Part shown: positions 57,786 through 64,000 of the stretch, piece by piece | Layout: every line of letters begins with the position of its first letter | Numbering within the stretch: position 1 is the first letter of the stretch | Assembly (NCBI RefSeq): GCF_006547145.1 | Contig: NZ_CP041244.1 | Location: 6,076,001 to 6,140,000, forward strand | Length of the DNA stretch: 64,000 nt | From: Actinomadura sp. WMMA1423 | GTDB taxonomy: Bacteria; Actinomycetota; Actinomycetes; Streptosporangiales; Streptosporangiaceae | Direction: 5' to 3' | Notes under the pieces: generated by a model | What the model was told of the DNA's origin: nothing | What the model saw: the letters and a program-made list of their open reading frames with translations, nothing else | Databases searched by the model: none | Translations under genes and position numbers: made by a program

Positions 57786-58502
57786 ATGAAGCGCAGCAAG
57801 GGCTACCGCGCCGCGGCCGAGAAGATCGACCGCGACCGGCTCTACAGCCCGGTCGAGGCCGTGAAGCTGGCCAAGGAGACCGCCGTCACCAAGTTCGACG
57901 CGACCGTCGAGGTCGCCATGCGGCTGGGCGTCGACCCCCGCAAGGCCGACCAGATGGTCCGCGGCACGGTCAACCTGCCCCACGGCACCGGCAAGACGGC
58001 CCGCGTGCTCGTCTTCGCCGTCGGCGCCAAGGCGCAGGAGGCCGAGGCGGCGGGCGCCGACATGGTCGGCTCCGACGACCTGATCGAGCGGATCCAGGGC
58101 GGCTTCCTGGACTTCGACGCCGTGGTAGCGACCCCGGACCAGATGGGCAAGGTCGGCCGGCTCGGCCGGGTGCTCGGTCCGCGCGGCCTGATGCCGAACC
58201 CGAAGACCGGCACGGTCACCATGGACGTGTCCAAGGCCGTCTCCGACATCAAGGGCGGCAAGATCGAGTTCCGGGTCGACCGGCACGCGAACCTGCACTT
58301 CATCATCGGCAAGGCGTCCTTCGACGAGCGCCAGCTGGTGGAGAACTACGCCGCCGCGGTCGACGAGATCCAGCGTCTCAAGCCGTCGGCCGCGAAGGGC
58401 CGGTACGTCAAGAAGGCGGCGCTGACCACCTCGATGGGCCCGAGCATCCCGGTGGACCCGAACGCGGTCCGCAACCTGACGGCCGAGTTCGAAGAGGCCT
58501 GA
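57786..58502 (+). CDS. rplA: 50S ribosomal protein L1
   Basis: 238 residues, MKRSKGYRAAAEKIDRDRLY and on, with the L1 signature stretches FDATVEVAMRLGVDPRKADQMVRGTVNLPHGTG and LGPRGLMPNPKTGTVT. It forms the mobile L1 stalk and may repress its own mRNA. TTTGGAGG precedes the ATG. A strong terminator follows. Confidence 0.98.
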   Translation: MKRSKGYRAAAEKIDRDRLYSPVEAVKLAKETAVTKFDATVEVAMRLGVDPRKADQMVRGTVNLPHGTGKTARVLVFAVGAKAQEAEAAGADMVGSDDLIERIQGGFLDFDAVVATPDQMGKVGRLGRVLGPRGLMPNPKTGTVTMDVSKAVSDIKGGKIEFRVDRHANLHFIIGKASFDERQLVENYAAAVDEIQRLKPSAAKGRYVKKAALTTSMGPSIPVDPNAVRNLTAEFEEA

Positions 58503-58529
58503 CCGAACCCGGCGTCGAACGCCGTCGAG

Positions 58530-58562
58530 CAGGGCGCCCCCGGTACGACCGGGGGCGCCCTG
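58530..58562 (+). terminator. Terminator after rplA
   Basis: CAGGGCGCCCCCGGT-ACG-ACCGGGGGCGCCCTG, a perfect 15-base stem 27 bases past the stop. Confidence 0.85.
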
Positions 58563-58666
58563 CCGCTTTCCGCCCCGCCGCAGGTCGCGTTCAGCGGGAC
58601 GGCATCGGCGGCCCTGGTCCGTCCGACGCTAGATTCGGCGCCCGGATCGTCGGCGAAGGGGATGTG

Positions 58667-60232
58667 ATGGGCGGATCGCGGCATCGGGACGTCCGCCGGC
58701 TGGACGGCGTGCACCGGCTGCACGACGTGCTCGTGGCGGCCGCGGCGGACGCCCCCGACGCCCCGGCTCTGTCGGTCGACGGCACGACCTGGACGTTCCG
58801 GGAGCTGCGCGCCCGGACGGACGCGCTGAGCGCCCACCTGTCCGCGAGGTGCTCGCCCGGCGCGCGGGTGGCGCTGCTCGCGCACAACCGGCCGGAGTAC
58901 GTGGCGGCGTACTACGGGGTCCCGCGCGACGGCAGGATCCTCGTGCCGCTCAACCAGAGGCTGCATCCGCGCGAATGGGCCGACCAGATCGTCCGCTGCG
59001 GCGCCGAACTGGTCGTCGGTGAGCCCGACATGCTGGAGCGGCTCGCCCGCGAAGGCGACCTGCCCGCCGGCCACCCGCCGCTCGCCGATGTCGCCGACCT
59101 GCCATGGGACGGCCCGGCCCCCGAGCCTGCGGGGGTGCGCGATCCGGCCGAGGTCGCCTGGCTGATGTTCACCAGTGGCACGACGGGTCGGCCGAAGGGC
59201 GTGAGGCTCACCCACAGGAGCCTGCTCGCGGGCCTCGCGGTGACGGTATCGGGGCGTCCCGTGCTGCCGGGGGACGTGTTCTGCACGCCTTTCCCGCTGT
59301 GCCATGTGGCGGGCTACCAGGTCATGATGCACCACCTGTTCCGGCGGCACGCGGTGGTGCTTCGCCGCTTCGATCCGGCCGCCCTGGTGGAGACGGCGCG
59401 CCGGCACGGGGTCACAACCCTGTCGCTGGCCCCGACGATGCTGGAGGACCTGCTCGCGCACCTGGAGGGGGACCAGGCGGCGCTGGAGGCGCTGCGGGCC
59501 ACCCTCCGGGTGATCGTCTACGGCTCGGCGCCGATGCCGGTGCCGCTGCTGCGCCGCGCCGGCGAGGTGCTCGGCTGCGACCTCAACCAGGGGTACGGCA
59601 TGACCGAGCTGTCCGGCAACGCGACGTTCCTGTCCCCGGCGGACCACCGTGCCGCGGTCGCGGCGCGGCCGGAGCTGGCGGCTTCGGCGGGCCGTCCCGG
59701 CGACGGCGCGGAGATCGCGGTGATCGGCGAGGACGGGACGCCGCTGCCGCCCGGCGAGCAGGGCGAGGTCGTGGTCCGGGGACCGCAGGTGGCGGACGGC
59801 TACTGGGACGACCCCGAGGCCACAGCCGAGGCGTTCGCGGACGGCTGGTTCCGCACGGGCGACGCGGGCCGCATCGACGAGGACGGCCACCTGTACCTCG
59901 CCGACCGGCTCAAGGATGTGATCATCACGGGCGGGGAGAACGTCTCGTCCCGCGAGGTGGAGGACGTCCTGCGCACGGTTCCGGGCGTGCGCGAGGTCGC
60001 GGTGGTGGGGCTGCCCGACCCGCGCTGGGGCCAGACGGTGTGCGCGGTGGTCGTGCCGGACGCCGTCCCGCCGGACGGCGCGGAGCTGATCGCGGCCTGC
60101 CGCGCCCGGCTCGCGGGCTTCAAGACCCCGCGCCGCATCGAGTTCGCCGCCGCCCTGCCGCGCACCGGCACAGGCAAAGTCCGCAAGTCAGCCCTCCGCG
60201 CCCAACTGACCGGCCGCCCCGAGAAGCCCTGA
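58667..60232 (+). CDS. Acyl-CoA synthetase / AMP-binding ligase
   Basis: A 521-residue ANL-superfamily enzyme that activates a carboxylic acid with ATP and loads it on CoA. Motifs: LMFTSGTTGRPKGVRLTH (P-loop-like A3), NQGYGMTELSG (A5), DGWFRTGDAGRIDEDGHLYLADRLKDVIITGGENVSSREVEDVL (A7-A8) and the catalytic Lys in RTGTGKVRKSALR (A10). The substrate cannot be told. The ATG at 58667 is used, with GAAGGGG upstream; the frame continues further but over the terminator. It interrupts the ribosomal block between rplA and rplJ. Confidence 0.94.
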   Translation: MGGSRHRDVRRLDGVHRLHDVLVAAAADAPDAPALSVDGTTWTFRELRARTDALSAHLSARCSPGARVALLAHNRPEYVAAYYGVPRDGRILVPLNQRLHPREWADQIVRCGAELVVGEPDMLERLAREGDLPAGHPPLADVADLPWDGPAPEPAGVRDPAEVAWLMFTSGTTGRPKGVRLTHRSLLAGLAVTVSGRPVLPGDVFCTPFPLCHVAGYQVMMHHLFRRHAVVLRRFDPAALVETARRHGVTTLSLAPTMLEDLLAHLEGDQAALEALRATLRVIVYGSAPMPVPLLRRAGEVLGCDLNQGYGMTELSGNATFLSPADHRAAVAARPELAASAGRPGDGAEIAVIGEDGTPLPPGEQGEVVVRGPQVADGYWDDPEATAEAFADGWFRTGDAGRIDEDGHLYLADRLKDVIITGGENVSSREVEDVLRTVPGVREVAVVGLPDPRWGQTVCAVVVPDAVPPDGAELIAACRARLAGFKTPRRIEFAAALPRTGTGKVRKSALRAQLTGRPEKP

Positions 60233-60337
60233 ACGCGGAGGCGTGGGGGGCGGATACACGGGGCGTAGTCCGGAACCGGACAATCTGGTACTCGATTGTT
60301 TTGTTACCCACGAGGAACCTGGTGTTGAATTGCCCGG

Positions 60338-61210
60338 GTGAAGCGTCGTACCGATCGGGCCATCGCCATCTCCGCCGTGACCGCGGTGGCCGTCGTGCCC
60401 ACGGCGATCCTGATGGTGGTCAAGATCGGCGGTGACTCGCCGAAGGACGGAGGGGCGCTGCCCCCCTCCGCCGCGATGGCCCAGCAGGACCCCGCCAACC
60501 CCAACGGCGCCGCGTCCGCCACGGTCACTCCGGGCACGCCCGGTGCGCCGGGGTCCGGCAACGGCGCGAGCCCCCGGCCGGGCACGCGCGGGCCCGGAGG
60601 CGGGGGAGCCCCGCACGGCCTGCCCACCGCGCCGCCCCAGCCCGGCCCCAGCCTGCACTCCTTCACCCGCAAGACGGACATGAAGGTGACGGTCGGGTCC
60701 GGCGGCGACTACCAGCACGCGACCGAGACGGCCTCGTTCACGCTGTGGCCGAAGTTCGCGATGAGCGCCACGGGCGTCACCCAGACGATGAAGGGCGGCG
60801 AGCTGTCCAAGGTCACCCAGAAGGTGATCGTCCAGGGGAGCACGCTCAAGGGCTACGACGGGCAGAAGTGGACGAAGTCCACGCTGACCCAGGCGCAGCT
60901 GGGCAAGCTGCAGAACGAGTCCGACCCCCGCCAGTTCACCTTCATGATCGGGACGCTGCCGGGCATGACGGCGAGCGAGCCGGACGCCGCCGGGCTGACG
61001 CGCTTCACCGCGCAGGGGCTCATGGGCGGGGTGTACCCGCTGCTCCCGCAGGACGCGGCGGCGGCGTTCCGCAAGTGGATCCCGGACGACACGGGCTGCG
61101 GGCTCGATCTGCTGGCCGACAGCGAGGCCCGCCCGACCACGATCAGCCTCGGCGCGCAGGGGCCGGGTGCCGGGTTCGCCGGGTCGATGACGTTCGGCTC
61201 CTACCGCTGA
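60338..61210 (+). CDS. Exported hypothetical protein with Pro/Gly-rich linker
   Basis: A 290-residue protein with an N-terminal membrane anchor (AIAISAVTAVAVVPTAILMVV), a Pro/Gly/Ala-rich linker of about 70 residues, and a C-terminal domain of about 180 residues with KMTVGSGGDYQHATETASF-like and KVIVQGSTLKGYDGQKWTKSTL stretches, resembling the LprG/LppX-type fold of the next two genes without a lipobox. It may be a distant relative anchored by its helix. GTG start. Confidence 0.7.
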   Translation: MKRRTDRAIAISAVTAVAVVPTAILMVVKIGGDSPKDGGALPPSAAMAQQDPANPNGAASATVTPGTPGAPGSGNGASPRPGTRGPGGGGAPHGLPTAPPQPGPSLHSFTRKTDMKVTVGSGGDYQHATETASFTLWPKFAMSATGVTQTMKGGELSKVTQKVIVQGSTLKGYDGQKWTKSTLTQAQLGKLQNESDPRQFTFMIGTLPGMTASEPDAAGLTRFTAQGLMGGVYPLLPQDAAAAFRKWIPDDTGCGLDLLADSEARPTTISLGAQGPGAGFAGSMTFGSYR

Positions 61211-61396
61211 CGCGGGCCGCGGCACCGGTCGCACACCGCCGTTCCACCGCCCCGCCGCCTTACCGTCCGGCCATGGGACGGCTACGCCGTTGGTCGTACC
61301 GAACCGGGCGCCATTCGTACCACCGGGGGATGTAGCGCCGTTAGCGTCCGAAGAGACTGGGAACACCAGCAGGGCGACAAGGGAGGCTCAACCCTC

Positions 61397-62248
61397 ATGA
61401 ACCGACGATTCGTGGTGGCGGCCGGTGGCACGGCGGTGGGCGCCGCGCTCCTCCTCTCCGGATGCAACGGGGACGGGTCGGAGAACACCGGCAACATGAA
61501 GCTCACGGCGAGCCAGGCGCTGCTGAAGGCGTCCGAGAAGACCGGCAAGAAGGACACGTTCAAGGCCGACCTGACGGTGACGGGCACCGGCGACGGCGGC
61601 GGGAAGATCCACGCCAACGGCCAGTTCCGGCTGCGCCCGTCGCTGGAGTTCAGCGCGAAGCTGGACGAGTTCAGCCGGAACGGGCAGAGCGTCCCGGGCG
61701 CCAAGGGCCAGGCGATCTTCACCGACAACGTGCTGTACGCGAAGGTCCCGCAGCTCGCGCAGTTCGTCAGCAACGGCAAGCCCTGGGTGCGGATCGACGT
61801 GAACCAGGTGTCGCAGCGGACGGGCTTCGACGTCCAGGGCCTGGTCGACCAGGTGCAGAAGGTGGACCCGGCCGAGCAGACGAAGATGTTCACCGGCTCC
61901 AAGGACGCCCGCAGGGTCGGCACCGCGACCGTCGACGGCGTGAAGACGACGCACTACGCCGGGACGGTCACCGTCGAGGACGCTCTGAAGCAGCTGGACG
62001 CGGAGGCCCGCACGAAGGTCCAGCACTGGCTGCCGAAGGACCGCGCCAACGGGAAGATCAACTTCGACCTGTGGACGGACGGCGACAACCTGCCGCGCAA
62101 GCTCGTGTCCAAGGCCACCGGGTCCCAGGGCGAGAACGGCACGGTGACCGTCCTCTACAGCGACTACGGCAAGTCCGTGAACGTGAACACGCCCCCGTCC
62201 GACCAGGTGGGCCAGCTCTCCCTGCAGGGCATCCTCGGCGGTAACTGA
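61397..62248 (+). CDS. LppX/LprA/LprG-family lipoprotein (first copy)
   Basis: A 283-residue lipoprotein. Signal peptide with lipobox LLLSGC (Cys about 22), then a domain with LTASQALLKASEKTGKKDTFKADLTVTGTGDGGG, DNVLYAKVP, GKPWVRIDVNQVSQRTGFDVQGLV, KTTHYAGTVTVEDALKQL and IKFDLWTDGDNLPRK-type ending. The family carries lipids or lipoglycans across the envelope in mycobacteria. Here it probably handles a lipid ligand or serves as an envelope lipoprotein. A related gene follows 116 bases later. Confidence 0.9.
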   Translation: MNRRFVVAAGGTAVGAALLLSGCNGDGSENTGNMKLTASQALLKASEKTGKKDTFKADLTVTGTGDGGGKIHANGQFRLRPSLEFSAKLDEFSRNGQSVPGAKGQAIFTDNVLYAKVPQLAQFVSNGKPWVRIDVNQVSQRTGFDVQGLVDQVQKVDPAEQTKMFTGSKDARRVGTATVDGVKTTHYAGTVTVEDALKQLDAEARTKVQHWLPKDRANGKINFDLWTDGDNLPRKLVSKATGSQGENGTVTVLYSDYGKSVNVNTPPSDQVGQLSLQGILGGN

Positions 62249-62364
62249 CGGCCGGCGACTCACGGCGGTGTCGACGATGGTGAACCTCGGCGGGGTCCTT
62301 TGCGTCTGATGTACCGTTCGCCCCGCATCACCCGGGTGCCAAGGAGACCAAGGAGACCCCCAAG

Positions 62365-63243
62365 ATGATCCGTCGTTTCGCCGCAGGCACGGCGCTGGCC
62401 ACCGGCCTCGCCCTCTCGCTGACCGGCTGCCTCGGGGACGCCGGGAAGAAGGTGGACGATGCCGGCAAGGGACTGAGGCTGTCGGCCGCGCAGGTCCTCG
62501 GCAAGGCCGCCGAGAAGACCGGCCAGATCGACTCTTTCCAGGCCGACATGTCGATGCAGATGACCGGCACGTCGCAGGGTGACGCCTCGATGAACGGCAC
62601 GATGCAGTACCGGACGAAGCCCGACCTCGCCTACAGCATGAACTTCGCGCAGATGACCGTCGGCGGCAAGTCGGTGGGCGGCATGGAGCAGCGGCTCGTC
62701 GGCCGGAACATGTACATGAAGATGCCGATGCTGTCCCAGCTCGGCGGCGGCTCCAAGCCGTGGATCAAGATCTCGCTGGACGAGCTGGGCGCGAAGTCCG
62801 GCATGAACATCGACGAGCTGCTCCAGCAGTCCCGGCAGATGGACCCGGTCCAGAACACCAAGATGCTGACGGCGTCCAAGGACGCGCGGGAGGTCGGCAA
62901 GGAGACCGTCGACGGTGTCCAGACGACCCACTACACCGGCACGTACCGGATGGAGGACGCGGTCGCGAAGCTCTCCCCGGAGACGCGGGAGGCCTACCGC
63001 AAGAGCCTCGGCAAGACCGGGCAGCAGGCCATGCACTTCGACCTGTGGGTGGACGGTCAGCAGCTGCCGCGCAAGATGACGATGAAGTCGACGCAGTCGA
63101 CCGAAGGCGACATGACCATGACGATGAAGTACCGCGACTTCGGCAAGCCGGTGCAGGTCACCGAGCCGCCGGCGAGCGAGGTCACCGACTTCGGCGAGAT
63201 CATGAGCCGGCTCGGCAACGGCAACGGCCTCCCCGGCGCCTGA
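62365..63243 (+). CDS. LppX/LprA/LprG-family lipoprotein (second copy)
   Basis: A 292-residue lipoprotein with lipobox LSLTGC and the same domain as its neighbour: LSAAQVLGKAAEKTGQIDSFQADMSMQMTGTSQG, NMYMKMPML, KPWIKISLDEL, VQTTHYTGTYRMEDAV, and FDLWVDGQQLPRKMTMKS. The pair clearly arose by duplication. It is Met-rich (more than ten Met in the first 140 residues of the mature part), unlike the first copy. A good terminator follows. Confidence 0.9.
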   Translation: MIRRFAAGTALATGLALSLTGCLGDAGKKVDDAGKGLRLSAAQVLGKAAEKTGQIDSFQADMSMQMTGTSQGDASMNGTMQYRTKPDLAYSMNFAQMTVGGKSVGGMEQRLVGRNMYMKMPMLSQLGGGSKPWIKISLDELGAKSGMNIDELLQQSRQMDPVQNTKMLTASKDAREVGKETVDGVQTTHYTGTYRMEDAVAKLSPETREAYRKSLGKTGQQAMHFDLWVDGQQLPRKMTMKSTQSTEGDMTMTMKYRDFGKPVQVTEPPASEVTDFGEIMSRLGNGNGLPGA

Positions 63244-63302
63244 CCCGGCCCGGCCCGGCCGGGCCCGCCCCGCATGCGGCGGGCCCGCGTCCGAGCACGA
63301 CC

Positions 63303-63336
63303 GAGGGACCGTACCCCGACCGGGGCACGGTCCCTC
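63303..63336 (+). terminator. Terminator after the second lipoprotein gene
   Basis: GAGGGACCGT-A-CCCC / GGGG-C-ACGGTCCCTC, a 14-base stem with one mismatch and a four-base loop, 60 bases past the stop. Confidence 0.8.
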
Positions 63337-63414
63337 CGTCGTGTCCCCGGGGTGTCCCCACCCCGTCCTGTCCTCTGATTTGGTCTCTCAAGTCATCGCA
63401 CGTATTCTGTTCCG

Positions 63415-63561
63415 TGCCGAAGACCGCCGGTCGTCACCTCCCTCGAGGTGACCGAAGGACCCGACTCACGTCGGGCGGCCTGCGTAGGTGAGACGAGAGC
63501 TTCCCGCATGGCCTCCGTGCCGTGCCTGGACGCCCCGTGCGCCTGCGCCGGGGCGTTTTTT
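63415..63561 (+). promoter_or_regulatory. Ribosomal protein L10 leader with attenuator
   Basis: A structured leader directly upstream of rplJ, with GGCCTGCGTAGGTGAGACGAGAG (63477-63499) resembling the L10-binding core. It ends in a strong intrinsic terminator, CGCCCCG (63531-63537) and CGGGGCG (63549-63555) followed by six T (63556-63561). L10 (with L7/L12) binding to such leaders represses the rplJL operon. Confidence 0.75.
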
Positions 63562-63633
63562 GGTGGATCGGCGCCGAAACCCGCACGCGGGCGAGGCGCG
63601 GATCGGACCACCCAGGTAATCGGAAGGAGGGCT

Positions 63634-64000
63634 ATGGCCAAGGCCCACAAGGACGCGGCGATCGCCGAGCTCAAGAGCGAGTTCGAGAGCTCCAACGGCG
63701 CCGTGCTGACCGAGTACCGCGGGCTTAGCGTCGCGCAGGTCAAGGAGCTGCGCGACAACCTCGGCGAGACCGCGCGGTTCCGCGTGGTGAAGAACACGCT
63801 GACCAAGCGCGCCGCGAACGAGGCCGGTGTCGACGAGCAGTTCCGTGATCTGCTCGAAGGCCCGTCGGCCATCGCGTTCGTCCGCGGCGACGTGGTCGAG
63901 GCCGCCAAGGGCCTGCGCGACTTCGCCAAGGCGAACCCGATGCTGGTGATCAAGGGCGGCTTCATCGACGGTCAGTCGATGGACGCCGCCGAGGTCACCA
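63634..64000 (+). CDS. rplJ: 50S ribosomal protein L10 (partial, cut by the window end)
   Basis: 122 residues are visible, MAKAHKDAAIAELKSEFESS and on, with AVLTEYRGLSVAQVKELRDNL and FRVVKNTLTKRAANEAG, the standard N-terminal half of L10. GGAAGGAGG lies seven bases before the ATG. It anchors the L7/L12 stalk. The 3' end lies outside the window, and rplL is expected next. Confidence 0.97.
   Translation, partial: MAKAHKDAAIAELKSEFESSNGAVLTEYRGLSVAQVKELRDNLGETARFRVVKNTLTKRAANEAGVDEQFRDLLEGPSAIAFVRGDVVEAAKGLRDFAKANPMLVIKGGFIDGQSMDAAEVT

Overview
The window is a very GC-rich chromosomal segment of a filamentous-type actinobacterium. The 14-subunit-style nuo operon order, HadA/HadB-like dehydratases, LppX/LprG-type lipoproteins, SigE-type sigma factors and an actinomycete integrative element all fit Actinomycetes; a Streptosporangiales/Actinomadura-like host is my inference from gene content, not proven. 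Most genes are ordinary core genes in compact operons, often with 1-bp or 4-bp stop/start overlaps.

Layout. 1-6.6 kb: end of the complex I operon (nuoK tail, nuoL, nuoM, nuoN), htpX, and convergent yajQ. 6.68-24.2 kb: tRNA-Tyr used as integration site of an actinomycete integrative and conjugative element (AICE). It has a 59-bp direct repeat at both ends, int, xis, RepSA-like rep, small spd-like genes, DUF2637, an FtsK/TraSA-like transfer ATPase, an SCO3933-like regulator and a GntR repressor. Its cargo is two HTH/P-loop kinase paralogues, a guanylate-kinase-like protein, and then a block of clearly lower GC: a RelA/SpoT synthetase-domain protein coupled to an NA37-like nucleoid protein, a Cys/His-motif plus membrane protein pair, and small membrane-anchored proteins. 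24.2-25.4 kb: a decayed second, related element (frameshifted int, then a deletion joining it to spd-like and tra remnants). 25.9-29.3 kb: a PAP2 phosphatase gene split by an IS1182-family element, into whose CTAG target duplication an IS5-family element later inserted.

29.7-36.3 kb: a sugar-transferase-like gene; a sulfite-oxidase-like/FAD-reductase/DUF6510 module; an NhaA-DsbA fusion; an ECF sigma factor with a membrane partner. 36.8-42.4 kb: two unusual TerD fusions (TerD plus PD-(D/E)XK-like nuclease; DnaQ-like exonuclease plus BRCTs plus TerD), a CadD-like transporter and a PP2C-like phosphatase. 42.4-55.3 kb: acyl-CoA dehydrogenase with a candidate operator, tRNA-Thr, tRNA-Met, rpmG followed by decayed duplications of its own 3' end, hadA-hadB, murB, a TMEM165-family exporter under a yybP-ykoY (Mn2+) riboswitch, GntR and TetR regulators, adenosine deaminase, a Pro-rich secreted protein, a SigE-family sigma factor and partner, and an aspartate-type aminotransferase.

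55.5-64 kb: the translation/transcription block tRNA-Trp, secE, nusG, rplK, rplA, interrupted by an acyl-CoA synthetase and three secreted or lipoprotein genes, then an L10 leader with attenuator and the start of rplJ at the window edge.

The strongest leads are the NA37-RelA/SpoT gene pair in the AICE cargo, the Cys/His-motif pair beside it, the HTH-kinase duplication, and the two TerD fusions. The IS-split PAP2 gene can be rebuilt exactly in frame and dates the IS insertions relative to each other.
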